Shown: positions 35,587-46,639 of the stretch, piece by piece
Layout: each line of letters begins with the position of its first letter
Position numbering within the stretch: the stretch's first letter is position 1
Source of the DNA: an uncultured Chlorobiaceae bacterium
GTDB taxonomy: Bacteria; Bacteroidota; Chlorobiia; Chlorobiales; Chlorobiaceae
Length of the DNA stretch: 47,103 nt
Reading direction: 5' to 3'
Assembly (NCBI GenBank): GCA_903895195.1
Contig: CAITSZ010000034.1
Span: 1 to 47,103 of the forward strand
Program-made: the position numbers and the translations under genes
The notes under the pieces: model-generated
The model's database searches: none
What the model was told of the DNA's origin: nothing
Seen by the model: the letters and a program-made list of their open reading frames with translations, nothing else

Positions 35587-36255
35587 ATGAAAAAAACAAC
35601 AAAATTTTTAAGCCTTGCCGTAGCATTGTTTGCCGGATTAAGCGGTACAGCTCAGGCAGCGGACGGGTTTAAAATCGGTACCGATCTCGTAAGCAGCTAT
35701 GTATGGAGAGGTAGGGACTTCGGTGACTCACCAGCAATCCAGCCATCAGTGACCTACACTTTCCCCGGCAGCGGACTTGTTGTTGGTGCTTGGGGATCTT
35801 ATGCTGTCACTAATAATAACGATGGCACAGGAAGATACAAAGAAGCTGACCTTTTTGCGACTCTGCCTGTAGGCCCCTTCGGTATAACAGTAACTGATTA
35901 CAATCAAGTAGCTAATACTCCGAAAGCATTCAATTATTCATCTACAGGAACAAATATTCTTGAGGCCAGCGTAACCTACGAAAAAGATGATCTTAATCTT
36001 CTTGCCGCTATTAATTTTGCAGGATTTGAGACCAATAAAGCAAAATATGTCGAAGCTGGTTACAAGTTCTCAAGCAAAGACGGTTACACTGCAAAAGCAG
36101 TTGTCGGCGCTGGCAGCGAGAAATACTATACTCTAGACGGAAAATTTAAACTCGTCAATGTTGGAGTCAGCGTTTCTAAAGACAGATTCACCGGTGCCTA
36201 TATCTACAACCCTGATAGAGAGACCTCAAACCTTGTCTTTACAGCATCGTTCTAA
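35587..36255 (+). CDS. Outer-membrane beta-barrel protein, TorF-like putative porin
   Basis: The 222-residue protein has a clear signal peptide (FLSLAVALFAGLSGTAQA, cut after AQA) and then alternating strands: KIGTDLVSSYVWRGRDFGDS, SGLVVGAWGSYAV, FGITVTDYNQV, and a final TSNLVFTASF ending in Phe. The YVWRGRDF..P.IQPS start is typical of TorF-family putative porins. A good ribosome site, AGGAGTACATCA, precedes ATG 35587, and a terminator follows, so it is probably a strongly expressed single gene. Solute is unknown. Confidence 0.82.
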   Translation: MKKTTKFLSLAVALFAGLSGTAQAADGFKIGTDLVSSYVWRGRDFGDSPAIQPSVTYTFPGSGLVVGAWGSYAVTNNNDGTGRYKEADLFATLPVGPFGITVTDYNQVANTPKAFNYSSTGTNILEASVTYEKDDLNLLAAINFAGFETNKAKYVEAGYKFSSKDGYTAKAVVGAGSEKYYTLDGKFKLVNVGVSVSKDRFTGAYIYNPDRETSNLVFTASF

Positions 36256-36300
36256 ACCGGTTTCTTCCACTGTTCTTTTGTCCCGTTAGGTTACAATATG

Positions 36301-36328
36301 AAAAAGGAGCCATCTGGCTCCTTTTTTT
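36301..36328 (+). terminator. Terminator after the porin gene
   Basis: AAAAAGGAGCC pairs with GGCTCCTTTTT over the loop ATCT and is followed by more T. It ends the porin transcript. Confidence 0.88.
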
Positions 36329-36363
36329 ATCCCCCCCTATTCTCTCTGCCATCCAGCTTCCGT

Positions 36364-36421
36364 CTGTCATCCGACCCTCATTTGCCTGTCATCCCGAGGT
36401 ACTCCGAGGGATCTGATCCCC
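36364..36421. repeat. TGTCATCCCGA-type intergenic repeat, second occurrence (tandem)
   Basis: Two adjoining elements begin CTGTCATCCGACCCTCA and CTGTCATCCCGAGG, the second continuing to CCGAGGGATCTGATCCC. They resemble the copy at 1541-1568. They lie between the porin terminator and the GNAT-like gene. Confidence 0.5.
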
Positions 36422-36455
36422 ATACCGCATTAGTACCATGTCTGTTTGAGTACCC

Positions 36456-37589
36456 CTATATATCAGCCTCGTAAATAACATACTCCTTGTAGGGCGTACC
36501 TCCGATAACCTTAGCCAGTTTACTCATAGGCTCATTAGCTTTGAGCACCCAGCTCATTTCACTGGCAAACACCCCATGCTTTCCTCCGTAATCGGCAATC
36601 TGGACATTGAGAATACTGTCGACTCCCTTATTGCGATATTCCGGAAGTACACCCATGGTAATGGTACGGACCATGCGGATATTACGACTGAACCAGAGAT
36701 ATTTCAGCAGGCCAAGCGGTGAAAACGGATTTCCGTTTACATGCTTCAATGCCTGGTTAATATCGGGCAGAGAGAGCGAAAAGCCGACAGTACGCTTGTT
36801 TTTATCCTCTACGAAATAAATATAGTTCGGGTTTGCAAGAGGCTTAAGGCTCTTTGCGAGAAAATTGAACTCTTTGTCGGTCATGGGAACGAAACCCCAG
36901 TTTTTCTCCCAGGCTTTGTTGTAAATATCCCTGATACGCTCTATTTCCCCGTCAAAGTCCTTCATGTTCATGATCCGCACCGTCAGACTTTCCTTTTTCA
37001 TGACATGCTCTGCAATGCGACGAATACGTGAAATATCGATAATTTTCTGATCGATGTACCATGCAAGCAGCTCCTGCCCGATATGATGCCCGTAGTTCAG
37101 AACAAGATCATTGTAATAGGGGGGATTATAAAGCATGAGAAACACAGGAGCGCTGTCATACCCTTTGGTCAGCATGCCGCACTGGTCGTTCATCGATGGA
37201 CTGACCGGGCCCCGCATGGCATTGAGCCCTTTTCCTTTCAACCAGCCGGCGGCGGCATCAAAAAGCGCACTAGAAACCTTCTGGTCGTTGACACACTCAA
37301 AGAAGCCCCAGAAGCCAACCTTGTCGGCATGCACCTCATTGTGCCGCCGGTTTGCAACAGCGGCTATTGTTCCAGCCATTGAACCATCTTTCCATGCGGT
37401 AAACATCGCAAGATCTGCGTGTTCATACAATGGAAACACTGCTGTGTCAAGTGTCTTCATGTAATCGTCAATAACCGGTGGAACCCAGTGTTTATTGAGC
37501 TCCGGATCATTGCGATAGATCTGCCACGCAAAGGTGATGAACTGCTTCCGTTCTTTTTTGGTACTGACCTGCCTGATCTCTATAGCCAT
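36456..37589 (-). CDS. GNAT-fold N-acyltransferase-like protein, function unknown
   Basis: The 377-residue protein starts at ATG 37589 with AGAGGA in front; a longer frame to 37739 has no ribosome site. Features include KKERKQFITFAWQIYRNDP near the N-terminus, WVPPVIDDYMKTLD, GPVSPSMNDQCGMLTKGYDS, PPYYNDLVLNYG and a C-terminal half with GVLPEYRNKGVDSILN, which resembles the acetyl-CoA loop of GNAT enzymes. It resembles the YghO-like group; substrate is unknown. It lies downstream of the DAHP synthase gene on the same strand. Confidence 0.7.
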   Translation of the reverse strand: MAIEIRQVSTKKERKQFITFAWQIYRNDPELNKHWVPPVIDDYMKTLDTAVFPLYEHADLAMFTAWKDGSMAGTIAAVANRRHNEVHADKVGFWGFFECVNDQKVSSALFDAAAGWLKGKGLNAMRGPVSPSMNDQCGMLTKGYDSAPVFLMLYNPPYYNDLVLNYGHHIGQELLAWYIDQKIIDISRIRRIAEHVMKKESLTVRIMNMKDFDGEIERIRDIYNKAWEKNWGFVPMTDKEFNFLAKSLKPLANPNYIYFVEDKNKRTVGFSLSLPDINQALKHVNGNPFSPLGLLKYLWFSRNIRMVRTITMGVLPEYRNKGVDSILNVQIADYGGKHGVFASEMSWVLKANEPMSKLAKVIGGTPYKEYVIYEADI

Positions 37590-37662
37590 AATATTCCTCT
37601 TTGCCTTGTTACAGTAATAGATTGTTCGGCAGTGACAATACTCCCCCGCCAAAGGGTAAAAT

Positions 37663-38715
37663 TTATTTGATAAGCTTATGTATGACTGCCGCTCCTTCAC
37701 GAAGCATGCGTTCAGTCTCTTCCCATGAAATACACTCATCGGTTATGGAAACGCCATACCGCAATTTATCAGGATCCTCAGGAAAGGGCTGGTTGCCGCC
37801 ACAGATATTGCTCTCTATCATAACACCGGCAATGCTTGTATTGCCATCGGTTTTCTGCCTCAGAATGTTCTCCCAGACCTTCAGCTGCTGCTCATGTTTT
37901 TTGCCCGAGTTAGCATGACTGCAATCAACAAGAATCGACTGTTCAAGCCCCCCCTTTGCAATCCAGGATTCAGCAAGAGTAATGCTTTCTGCATCATAAT
38001 TAGGCTTATCCCCGCCACGAAGCACAAGATGTCCAAACGGGTTTCCTTTTGTAGTGATAACGCTGCTCTGCCCATCCTGGTCAATACCGAGAAAACTGTG
38101 CGGATGCATCGCCGAACGAATTGCGTCGATCGCTACGTTAAGCCGTCCGTCAGTAGAATTCTTGAAACCGACCGGCATGGAAAGCCCACTGGCCATCTGA
38201 CGGTGAGTCTGCGACTCTATTGTCCTCGCCCCGATAGCAGCCCAGCTGACCGCATCGGCTACATACTGGGGAGTTATAGGATCAAGAAACTCAGTTGCGG
38301 CCGGCAGTCCAATGGCATTGATGTCAAGCAGAAGCTTTCGGGCATAGTACAGCCCATGCACGATGTCGTAGGTGTCATCAAGATGAGGATCATTTATAAA
38401 GCCTTTCCAGCCGACAGTGGTTCGTGGCTTTTCAAAATAGACGCGCATAATGATGCAGAAGTCATCCTGCAACTCTGTGCGCAATGCAGAAAGTTTTTTT
38501 GCATACTCGAAGGCCGCATCGGTATCATGTATCGAACAAGGCCCGACAATGACCAGCATCCGGGAATCCTTGCCAGTCAATATATTTTCAACTTCACGAC
38601 GTCCTGTAATAACAGTTTTGGCCATCTTTTCATCCACCGGAAGCTGCTCTTTGAGAGACTTTGGGGAAGAGAGACGTATAATGCGTGAAACTCTTAAATC
38701 ATGTAACTTTTCCAT
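37663..38715 (-). CDS. aroG: 3-deoxy-7-phosphoheptulonate (DAHP) synthase, class I
   Basis: The 350-residue enzyme condenses PEP and erythrose-4-phosphate, the entry to the shikimate pathway. It has [69 protein letters not shown] and [12 protein letters not shown], all characteristic of the AroF/G/H class. Which aromatic amino acid inhibits it cannot be told from sequence here. The 214 bases to the divergent serA gene are AT-rich and should hold both promoters. Confidence 0.94.
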   Translation of the reverse strand: MEKLHDLRVSRIIRLSSPKSLKEQLPVDEKMAKTVITGRREVENILTGKDSRMLVIVGPCSIHDTDAAFEYAKKLSALRTELQDDFCIIMRVYFEKPRTTVGWKGFINDPHLDDTYDIVHGLYYARKLLLDINAIGLPAATEFLDPITPQYVADAVSWAAIGARTIESQTHRQMASGLSMPVGFKNSTDGRLNVAIDAIRSAMHPHSFLGIDQDGQSSVITTKGNPFGHLVLRGGDKPNYDAESITLAESWIAKGGLEQSILVDCSHANSGKKHEQQLKVWENILRQKTDGNTSIAGVMIESNICGGNQPFPEDPDKLRYGVSITDECISWEETERMLREGAAVIHKLIK

Positions 38716-38929
38716 TCGTTTTCAACAATAATATCATCATAGAAATTAACAGGATACAAGATAAAAAAAACCTTAATATTTAATCAGTAACCTTGCTCAT
38801 TAATTCAGGGCTATCTCAATCCCCCGCCCATATAGCCTCTCATTTTTTTTAATCTTAATGCCTGAAAAAAAAGAAATATATTACCCCAGTTAAAAACAGA
38901 ATTTTCAAAACTTGCAATCAAAAATAAAC

Positions 38930-40510
38930 ATGAACGTACTGATCACTGACGGTATTGATCCGCAATGCGGTCAAATCCTCTCTCAGAACGGTTTTGACGT
39001 TACAGAAATACCGAAAATCAGTAAGGAAGAGCTTAAAAAAGTTATTGGGGGCTTCGAAAAACTGATAGTCAGAAGCGCCACAAAAGTTACTGCTGAAATT
39101 ATAGAGTGCGGCACAAAGCTGCAACTTATCGGGAGAGCTGGAGCCGGGGTTGACAATATCGATATTGAAGCTGCAACGCGCAACGGCATTATCGTCATGA
39201 ACACACCTGGCGGAAACACTATTTCTGCGGCCGAACACACCTGTGCAATGATCCTTTCAGCTGCCCGCCGCATTCCTCAGGCGACAGCAGATCTGAAAAA
39301 AGGCAACTGGAATAAAACCAGGTTCACCGGCATCGAACTTGAAGGCAAAACACTTTCTATTATCGGTCTGGGAAAAATCGGACGTGAAGTTGCATCGCGC
39401 ATGCAGGCTTTCGGGATGAGTACTATCGCCTATGATCCCATGATTCCTGACGAATTTGCCTCACCTCTCAATATTGAGCTCCTCCCTCTGCATGAAAACT
39501 TCAAGCGCGCTGATGTCATTACTATCCATTCATCACTGAACGAGTCAACCCGTAATCTGATTGCAAAAGATACGCTTGATCTGATGAAACAGGGCGTCAT
39601 TATCATTAACTGCGCCAGAGGAGGAATAATTAATGAAGCAGACCTTGCCGAAGCCATAGAATCAGGAAAAGTTTCCGCCGCTGCACTTGATGTTTTTGAA
39701 GCAGAGCCAGTCAACCCCGACAATCCTCTTTTAAAACTCGATGCCGTCATTGCAACCCCGCATATTGCAGCATCAACAAACGAAGCTCAGCAAAAGGTTG
39801 CCATTCAGATAGCTGAACAGATTGTCGAATGGAAACGGAAGGGAAAGCTTGAAGGTGCCGTCAATGCATCGGCCGTTGAACTTGCTCAGGCCCCTGGTGT
39901 ACAGGCCTATCTGACCCTGGCCGAAAAACTTGGAGCGACCCTGGCTCAGATGGCGCCACTCGAAGCCACAAAAATGACTGTCAGAACCTCAGGTGAATTC
40001 CTTCAAAAATTTAACGAAGTTATTACAGCTGCTGCTCTGAAAGGCTTTCTTGATATACGCCAGTCCAAAGACACCAACTATATCAACGCATTCACGATGG
40101 CAAAGGATTGCGGTATCAGCCTTTTCCAGAAGTTTGAAAAGGAAAACCCTGACTATACCAACCTTATCCGCATTGAGCTGGAAAATGGAACGACAAAGCG
40201 GATGATAGGCGGCACAGTCTTTGGTGATAAAGAGGTGCGGATTGTTATGATCGACCAGTTCCTTGTCGAATTCAAGCCGGAAGGCAACATTATTATTTAC
40301 AACAATATCGACAAGCCTGGTGTCATTGCCAATGTAACCCAGCTATTGTTGCAGTATAACTTGAATATTGCCTATATCGCACTCTCAAGGGATGAAGAGA
40401 AAAAAGTCGCCATGACAGCTATTGTTGTCGACGGAGATGTAACAACGGAATTGCTTGATGGCATAAGAAATGTCAATGGGGTTGACGTTGCAAATCTTGT
40501 TACACTCTAA
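38930..40510 (+). CDS. serA: D-3-phosphoglycerate dehydrogenase
   Basis: The 526-residue enzyme starts serine synthesis by oxidising 3-phosphoglycerate. It is of the long type: substrate-binding part with IVRSATKVTAEII, GRAGAGVDNIDIEAATRNGI, the NAD fold IIGLGKIGREVASRM, NCARGGIINEADLAEAI, TPHIAAST with the catalytic His, then an intervening domain and a C-terminal ACT domain (IIIYNNIDKPGVIANVTQLL) for serine feedback. ATG 38930 is preferred over a TTG at 38912 on homology. A long hairpin terminator follows. Confidence 0.95.
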   Translation: MNVLITDGIDPQCGQILSQNGFDVTEIPKISKEELKKVIGGFEKLIVRSATKVTAEIIECGTKLQLIGRAGAGVDNIDIEAATRNGIIVMNTPGGNTISAAEHTCAMILSAARRIPQATADLKKGNWNKTRFTGIELEGKTLSIIGLGKIGREVASRMQAFGMSTIAYDPMIPDEFASPLNIELLPLHENFKRADVITIHSSLNESTRNLIAKDTLDLMKQGVIIINCARGGIINEADLAEAIESGKVSAAALDVFEAEPVNPDNPLLKLDAVIATPHIAASTNEAQQKVAIQIAEQIVEWKRKGKLEGAVNASAVELAQAPGVQAYLTLAEKLGATLAQMAPLEATKMTVRTSGEFLQKFNEVITAAALKGFLDIRQSKDTNYINAFTMAKDCGISLFQKFEKENPDYTNLIRIELENGTTKRMIGGTVFGDKEVRIVMIDQFLVEFKPEGNIIIYNNIDKPGVIANVTQLLLQYNLNIAYIALSRDEEKKVAMTAIVVDGDVTTELLDGIRNVNGVDVANLVTL

Positions 40511-40524
40511 AAAAGAGTACAATC

Positions 40525-40569
40525 AGGACAATAAAAAACCTGCCTTGCCGGCAGGTTTTTTATTGTCCT
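40525..40569. terminator. Bidirectional 20-bp-stem terminator between serA and the ArsA gene
   Basis: AGGACAATAAAAAACCTGCC pairs perfectly with its reverse complement at 40550-40569 over a 5-base loop. A-run and T-run on both flanks make it work for both convergent transcripts. Confidence 0.9.
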
Positions 40570-40607
40570 TTAAGAGCAGAAACACATCAAGGGAAAGCCA
40601 GGGCAAT

Positions 40608-41798
40608 TTAGGCAGTAGCCTTGGCAAAATCAATACTGAGCCATTTATCTTCATACGAGGCACCTGTTGATTCCATTCCAGCAAGGAAGATCGGCAATAC
40701 GACAACCTTCTGGTAATCACCGATACGGATGGTAAGATCATCTCCAAGTTTGAGAATCTTCGGTTCCAGACCCATATTTTCCATAAACGGCAATCTGACC
40801 CTGACCTTGTAGTGACCGTCAGAAACCTTCTGGATATCTATCGGATTTTCCGAGAAGAAAATATCAAGAGGATTCAAATCACCATACACTTTTTCACCTA
40901 CCCTGCGAAGCATCGGCAAACCGACAACCTCATCATCAAACAACGGCACTTCAGCAATCGGTATAGGAGCAAAAGCCTCTTCAATCTGGTCTATATACTT
41001 CTGCTGGATAGAGCGCCACTTCTGGAAATAAGGATCAGGGCTCTGATCAGGCATAACACGGTTAATCGTGATCCTGTCCACGGTAATACCATAGAGATTA
41101 AGATAGGTCAAGGCACGCATGGACTCCTTGATAACCATCTTCTCAGGGTTCATCACAAGACGCATGGTTGTTTTAGTGTTATCGGCCAAGAGATCGATAA
41201 TCCCCTCTGTTGAAGAGAAGAGATTGTCAACCTTGTCATAAACCTCTACAGGAGCAACAAAATCATTGATTTTATTGATTTTCTTTGAAAGAGGTCTGAT
41301 AACCGGCTTTACCATGAATTTTTCGACATTACGGATCATTTTGATAAACCATCCGAATGTTTCAGGCAGAGAAAGAAGACGAAGAGTTTCTCCTGTAGGA
41401 GCACAGTCAACTACAAGAAGATCGTATTCATTCTGTTCATTATAACGCTTGATATATGAGAGCGAAAAGAGCTCTTCCATTCCGGGAAGCACACCCATTT
41501 CCTCAGCATAAACACCTTCGATTCCACGAGACTCCATCAAATGTGCAAAGTGCTCTCTAACGACATCCCAGTTCAGATTAAGATCGCCAAAAACGCTGAC
41601 TTCCTGACCCCAGAGATTTTCAGCAATCTTCACAGGTGAAGGTCCAAGTTTAACATCGAGCGAGTCGCCCAGACTGTGTGCCGGATCGGTAGACATAATA
41701 AGTGTCTTGTACCCCATATCTGCCGCTCTGAGCGCTGTGGCTGCTGCAACAGAAGTTTTACCAACACCACCCTTTCCGGTGAAAATGATATTACGCAT
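40608..41798 (-). CDS. ArsA/Get3-family ATPase
   Basis: The 396-residue protein has a deviant Walker [19 protein letters not shown], the [10 protein letters not shown] switch, [18 protein letters not shown], and a C-terminal small beta-rich domain ([20 protein letters not shown]). It is the single-domain ArsA type common in green sulfur bacteria, where several copies occur and arsenite efflux partners are absent. A role in targeting or in chlorosome-related assembly has been suggested for the group but is not shown by this sequence. No arsB or arsD neighbour is present. Confidence 0.88.
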   Translation of the reverse strand: MRNIIFTGKGGVGKTSVAAATALRAADMGYKTLIMSTDPAHSLGDSLDVKLGPSPVKIAENLWGQEVSVFGDLNLNWDVVREHFAHLMESRGIEGVYAEEMGVLPGMEELFSLSYIKRYNEQNEYDLLVVDCAPTGETLRLLSLPETFGWFIKMIRNVEKFMVKPVIRPLSKKINKINDFVAPVEVYDKVDNLFSSTEGIIDLLADNTKTTMRLVMNPEKMVIKESMRALTYLNLYGITVDRITINRVMPDQSPDPYFQKWRSIQQKYIDQIEEAFAPIPIAEVPLFDDEVVGLPMLRRVGEKVYGDLNPLDIFFSENPIDIQKVSDGHYKVRVRLPFMENMGLEPKILKLGDDLTIRIGDYQKVVVLPIFLAGMESTGASYEDKWLSIDFAKATA

Positions 41799-41976
41799 AC
41801 GTTTGAATGATTCTTATTTAAAGAATTATTGAATAAAGCAATTTCCTACCAACCTCTATTCTCCGTCAGTTGAGCAACGTTAAAAGGCTCAAGATAATAA
41901 ATTTTCCTTGTAATGGACACGGTGAAATAACAATTTAGCGTTTTACAACCCATGCGTCTCCTCTCCCGATACATCT

Positions 41977-43764
41977 TTATCGCTTGCGTTTACGGGATGA
42001 ATGGGCTGCATGCTCTTTTTTACCTTTATGACTTTTCAAACCCTTACTCCCCTTTCCAGCCTTGGAATGTCGGGCTGAATACTGTGGTTTCTCAAACGTG
42101 ACTACTTCCCGTTCTATTTTAAGCCGTTGACCTGGAACAACCTTCATTCGATGACTCAGACTGTTCAGCTCCGCAAGTCGGCGAACACTGGTACCATACT
42201 TTCTGGCAATAGAAGAGAGTGTTTCTGACTTTCCAACCTTGTGAATGACCAGTTTTTTCTTTACTGAACCTTCCCCACCCCCGTCACCCTGTCCGGAACC
42301 GCTGGTTTCAGCACCCCCGAAAACGACAAGTTTCTGACCGGGAGTAACCTCAGGATCTTTCAAGTTGTTCCATACAATCAGCTGACTGATGTAGGTACGG
42401 TAAATTCTTGCAATGGAGCCGAGATTTTCACCCTGCTGCACAATATGAACCTTCTCTCCCTGTCCTCCGCCACCGGCATTGAGACTTTCAACCTTTGCAA
42501 GCAGCTGCTCACGCTCGGACGTTTTTGAAGACCTGTAGGCATAAATCTCCTGTTCCCGTTTCTGGAACTGACCTATATACTGTTTCGGCAGTTTTATAAC
42601 GTTTCCCGTAGAGCCGGCCGCGGGAATAATACCAAGCTTGTACTGAGGATTAAGAAACTGGAGATCACGCATCGGAACGCCTATTGTGGCATTGATCTGG
42701 TCAAACGACAACATACGGGTAGTTCTCAGTGTGTCGATATCGTGATAGAGGAATCCGGGCTCTAACGGGCGTATATTATGTTCGTTGTAGAAATTCATGA
42801 TATAGTTCACTGCAATAAATGCAGGAACATAACCCCTCGTTTCAGCAGGCAGGTAATCCCATACTGCCCAGTAGTTCTTTATACCGCCGGCTCTCCTTAT
42901 CGCTTTGTTAACATTTCCCGGGCCCGCATTATAAGCCGCAAGTGTCAGAAACCAGTCACCATAGATATTGTAGAGATCCCTTAAATATTTACATGCGGCA
43001 ACGGTCTCCTTCTCCGAATCAAAGCGATCCTCTATAAATGAAGATGACTGCATACCGTACATTTTTCCTGTGCCATACATAAACTGCCAAAGCCCTTTCG
43101 CTCCGGCGGGAGAGACTGCCGTTGGATTAAGAGCCGACTCCACAATAGCCAGATACTTCATCTCAAGCGGAATATTATAGGCATCAAGCTTTTCCTCAAA
43201 CTGAGGAAAATATATTTTAGTGAGTCCGAGGATTTTAGCCGTCGAATTTCTCTTATCGACAGCATAAAGTCTTATAAACCCTCTGACATGATCATTAAAG
43301 ACAAGATTGAACGGGGTTTTACGGGCAAGTGATGCAATCCTTGATGCATAGACCGAATCGCTGTACTGAGGCACAAAATTAGCGGGAAATCCAAATTTTT
43401 CGCCCTCTTTTGAGGTGGATGAAAAGTGTTCATCCTTGAAGTAGGTCGCATTGACAAGACTGTCAAGAATATCTGAAACTGATGACTTTGGAAGCGTTCC
43501 CCGGATAACTGCCGCAGGATCTGCAGCACAAAGGGGCAAAACAGGATACTGAAAAACAACTGCCAGTAACAAAACCTTCAAAATCGTAAAGGGGCTCACA
43601 AAGGTTTTCAGGACGTTTTGATTGCCCTTGGACGTTTCAGCCGCCAGGCTCTCAATCCGCTCACAACGATTATTAGAAATACCCTTATTGTAAACCCTTA
43701 TTTTCACTAGCGGCACGTTCATTAACAGAGGAAATACTAAACGATTCATGCTGAAACAGCACAA
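41977..43764 (-). CDS. mltD: Membrane-bound lytic transglycosylase (MltD-like) with two LysM domains
   Basis: The protein (up to 595 residues) contains a hydrophobic export segment ([20 protein letters not shown]), a family 23 transglycosylase domain with [20 protein letters not shown] (catalytic Glu in VES), [25 protein letters not shown] and [11 protein letters not shown], then two LysM domains (about 410-455, 478-530: [36 protein letters not shown]), and a Lys/His/Arg-rich tail. It cleaves peptidoglycan. The start is uncertain: about 55 residues precede the export segment, so a later start may be used. Confidence 0.88.
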   Translation of the reverse strand: MCCFSMNRLVFPLLMNVPLVKIRVYNKGISNNRCERIESLAAETSKGNQNVLKTFVSPFTILKVLLLAVVFQYPVLPLCAADPAAVIRGTLPKSSVSDILDSLVNATYFKDEHFSSTSKEGEKFGFPANFVPQYSDSVYASRIASLARKTPFNLVFNDHVRGFIRLYAVDKRNSTAKILGLTKIYFPQFEEKLDAYNIPLEMKYLAIVESALNPTAVSPAGAKGLWQFMYGTGKMYGMQSSSFIEDRFDSEKETVAACKYLRDLYNIYGDWFLTLAAYNAGPGNVNKAIRRAGGIKNYWAVWDYLPAETRGYVPAFIAVNYIMNFYNEHNIRPLEPGFLYHDIDTLRTTRMLSFDQINATIGVPMRDLQFLNPQYKLGIIPAAGSTGNVIKLPKQYIGQFQKREQEIYAYRSSKTSEREQLLAKVESLNAGGGGQGEKVHIVQQGENLGSIARIYRTYISQLIVWNNLKDPEVTPGQKLVVFGGAETSGSGQGDGGGEGSVKKKLVIHKVGKSETLSSIARKYGTSVRRLAELNSLSHRMKVVPGQRLKIEREVVTFEKPQYSARHSKAGKGSKGLKSHKGKKEHAAHSSRKRKR

Positions 43765-43848
43765 ATCAACCTTGAAAAAGTAACAATAAAAACCGTTCCT
43801 GACTAATACAATAATCTTTTACGGACAAAATACACTTTATACCAAATA

Positions 43849-44580
43849 TCAGTAGCTGACTTTCCAGAGAAAAAGACCGTTTGCAACCGCAGGCTTCACT
43901 GAATTAGATATCACCCTTGAGTCAAGCATCCTCTGGAACTCTTCAACACTGAGGGTTCCCATTCCAGCGCATACCATTGTATCAACAAGATAGCGCACCA
44001 TACTCCTTAAAAAACGGTTTGCGGAAATCTGAAATACCAGATAGCGATCATAATGGTACCACTCACTGGCTATAACAGTGCAGAGACGACCCGGATTATC
44101 CCTATCCTCCTTGGAAAAGGCAGTAAAATCATGGGTTCCAAGGAGAGAAGCGGCAATCTCCTGCATGACCTCTATATCAGGTTTTCCAAACGAACACCCG
44201 GCAAAACGGCCATAGATAGCTGAAGGCTCTTCAAGCATAAAATACCGGTACTGCCTCTCTTTGGCGCTGTGCCGTGCATGAAATTCATAAGGCATTTCCC
44301 GGGGGTCACTTACCCTGATTGTGGCAGGAAGAACTGAGTTCAGCGAATGGACAATTCTTGGAAGCTCAAGTGTTGACGCGCTTAAAAAATTGGCAATCTG
44401 AGCTCTGGCATGAACCCCCTTATCAGTCCGCCCTGCAGCTGCAAGAGTAATTTTTTCCTGCAGTATCATCCCCAGTGCCGCCTCTATCTCACCCTGAACG
44501 GTTGTAATCCTTCCGGACTGCCTCTGCCATCCGGCAAAGGATGTCCCATCATATTCAACCGTAATCCTGATGTTCTTCAT
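43849..44580 (-). CDS. truA: tRNA pseudouridine synthase A
   Basis: The 243-residue enzyme makes pseudouridine at positions 38-40 of tRNA. It starts MKNIRITVEYDGTSFAGWQR, has AAAGRTDKGVHARAQIANF with the catalytic Asp, ARHSAKERQYRYFM, and ISANRFLRSMVRYLVDT. A start nine codons upstream is possible; the chosen one fits family length. It is divergent from the GH13-like gene. Confidence 0.94.
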   Translation of the reverse strand: MKNIRITVEYDGTSFAGWQRQSGRITTVQGEIEAALGMILQEKITLAAAGRTDKGVHARAQIANFLSASTLELPRIVHSLNSVLPATIRVSDPREMPYEFHARHSAKERQYRYFMLEEPSAIYGRFAGCSFGKPDIEVMQEIAASLLGTHDFTAFSKEDRDNPGRLCTVIASEWYHYDRYLVFQISANRFLRSMVRYLVDTMVCAGMGTLSVEEFQRMLDSRVISNSVKPAVANGLFLWKVSY

Positions 44581-44665
44581 AAGAGAATTAATATCTTTTG
44601 TACGCAAGCTTTCTCTATAATAGTTATCTTCACGTTTTTATACCTAATAACAATACAATAACACT

Positions 44666-46576
44666 TTGCAGACAACTCATCTGGCATCGCTCCTCCAAGC
44701 GCTGAAAAGCCTGGATAAGCATTTTCCCGCAAACTCATACAGTGTTCCCGGAATCTGGACAGGCAAAAACATTGGCATCGAACAGGTCAACCCTTCCGAA
44801 TACTTTACATCAATAATCGAAAGCATTCTTCACAGCAGTGATCACCCTGTTGCGGAAGAACCAGGTGCTGACTGGAGAGAGGGTGCTGTCGTTTACAATC
44901 TCTTTATTCGACTCACCACAGCATTTGACCACAACGGCGATGGCTCAATCGATACAGAAGCGCTTTCATGCGGGTTCAGGGAAACCGGCACCCTTCTGAA
45001 AGCAATTGCCCTTCTGCCGTATATAAAAAATCTCGGTGCAAATACCGTCTATATCCTCCCTCTCACTGAAATTGGCTCTCAAAGCAAGAAGGGCTCACTC
45101 GGTTCCCCCTATGCCGTTAAAAACCCGCGCAAGCTCGACCCGATGCTTGACGAGCCGGCACTCGGACTTTCTCCTGAAACGCTTCTCAAAGCATTTGTCG
45201 AGGCAGCACATCTGCTTGGCATCCATGTGGTGCTTGAGTTTGTATTCAGAACAGCCTCTATGGACAGCAGCTGGATAAAAGAGCACCCCGATTGGTTCTA
45301 CTGGATCAGGGATAACGAAAATACCCGCAATTACGGCCCTCCTCATTTCGATCCCGATACTCTGAGATGGATTCATGAGCTTGTAGATCGCCATGAGATG
45401 CATAATCTTCCGGCCCCCTCATCCGAATACCGGGAACAATTTCTATCCCAGCCTGTAACCGTGCACGATAAGGATGTGGCATATCAGGGTCGTAGTGAGG
45501 ACGGCACACTCTGCAGCATAGCAAGTGCCTTTTCAGACTGGCCGCCTGATGACCGGCAGCCGGCATGGACCGATGTTACCTATCTGAAAATGCACAACAA
45601 TGATGCGTTCAACTACATTGCCTACAATACCATAAGGATGTACGACAGCGCTCTTGAAAATCCAGTCAACTGCAATACCTCGCTTTGGAATGAAATTCTG
45701 GATATCATCCCGAGTTTTCAGTTGCTGTACGGTATTGATGGCGCGATGATCGACATGGGCCATGCCCTGCCCTCCGAACTGAAAAAAAATATTGTACGTA
45801 AAGCCCGCGAAAGCAAACCGGATTTTGCGTTCTGGGATGAAAATTTCAATCCGACACCTGAAATCCGCAATGAGGGTTTCAATGCTGTATTCGGCTCCCT
45901 TCCGTTCGTCATCCACGATATTGTCTTTATCCGTGGATTGTTAAACCATCTGAACAGAACCGGGGTCGCTCTGCCGTTTTTTGGTACCGGTGAAAATCAC
46001 AACACGCCAAGAGTCTGCTTCCGTTACCCGCGCGAGGAGGCTGGACGGAACTTCTCTATCTTTATATTCACGCTCAGCGCCATCCTGCCCGCTATCCCGT
46101 TTCTGCAATCAGGCATGGAACTCTGTGAATGGTATCCGGTAAACCTCGGACTTAATTTCACCGACGAGGACAGGGCTCTCTATCCTCCCGAAAAACTCCC
46201 GCTCTTCAGCGCGTTCAGCTATGACTGGGCAAACACGAACGGCCTCGAGCCTCTCAACAGTTATATCGTGAAGATTCTTGATATCCGGAAGCAGTATCTC
46301 AATCTTGTCCTATGCGGAGAAACAGGATCGATGAGCATCCCCTATGTATCCGAACCTGAACTTTTTGCCGTGATGAGATCGTCCGGCGGTCGATCACTGC
46401 TCTTTGTCGGAAACAGCAACCTCTATGAGCCGAGAACCGGGGCGCTTGAATTCAGCATGAACAATATCTCCCTGTTCGACCTGATAAGCGAAACACATTC
46501 GGCAATCAAAGAACATAAACTTGAATTGACACTTTCTCCAGGTCAATGCATGCTCTTTGAACTCCCTGAGGGTTGA
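44666..46576 (+). CDS. Alpha-amylase (GH13)-like protein with altered catalytic positions
   Basis: The 636-residue protein reads as a GH13-type barrel: [18 protein letters not shown] early, [35 protein letters not shown], a probable nucleophile in [14 protein letters not shown] (Asp363), acid/base in FWDENFNPT (Glu392), and ENHNTPRV, where Asn446 sits at the third catalytic Asp. The Arg two residues before the nucleophile (usual GxRxD) is Met361. It may be a modified hydrolase or transferase, or inactive. It starts at TTG 44666, between truA and a PfkB-family kinase gene; no signal peptide is seen, so a cytoplasmic glucan role is likely. Confidence 0.78.
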   Translation: MQTTHLASLLQALKSLDKHFPANSYSVPGIWTGKNIGIEQVNPSEYFTSIIESILHSSDHPVAEEPGADWREGAVVYNLFIRLTTAFDHNGDGSIDTEALSCGFRETGTLLKAIALLPYIKNLGANTVYILPLTEIGSQSKKGSLGSPYAVKNPRKLDPMLDEPALGLSPETLLKAFVEAAHLLGIHVVLEFVFRTASMDSSWIKEHPDWFYWIRDNENTRNYGPPHFDPDTLRWIHELVDRHEMHNLPAPSSEYREQFLSQPVTVHDKDVAYQGRSEDGTLCSIASAFSDWPPDDRQPAWTDVTYLKMHNNDAFNYIAYNTIRMYDSALENPVNCNTSLWNEILDIIPSFQLLYGIDGAMIDMGHALPSELKKNIVRKARESKPDFAFWDENFNPTPEIRNEGFNAVFGSLPFVIHDIVFIRGLLNHLNRTGVALPFFGTGENHNTPRVCFRYPREEAGRNFSIFIFTLSAILPAIPFLQSGMELCEWYPVNLGLNFTDEDRALYPPEKLPLFSAFSYDWANTNGLEPLNSYIVKILDIRKQYLNLVLCGETGSMSIPYVSEPELFAVMRSSGGRSLLFVGNSNLYEPRTGALEFSMNNISLFDLISETHSAIKEHKLELTLSPGQCMLFELPEG

Positions 46577-46639
46577 CGGGGATAATCGGCAAATAACGTA
46601 TCTTTCGTGATTTTCAATTAACCAAACCATTATCCCACT

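Noticed and set aside
37894-38688. Plus-strand frame of 264 codons across the DAHP synthase gene
   Set aside because: It is antisense to a highly conserved enzyme and its translation shows no domain.
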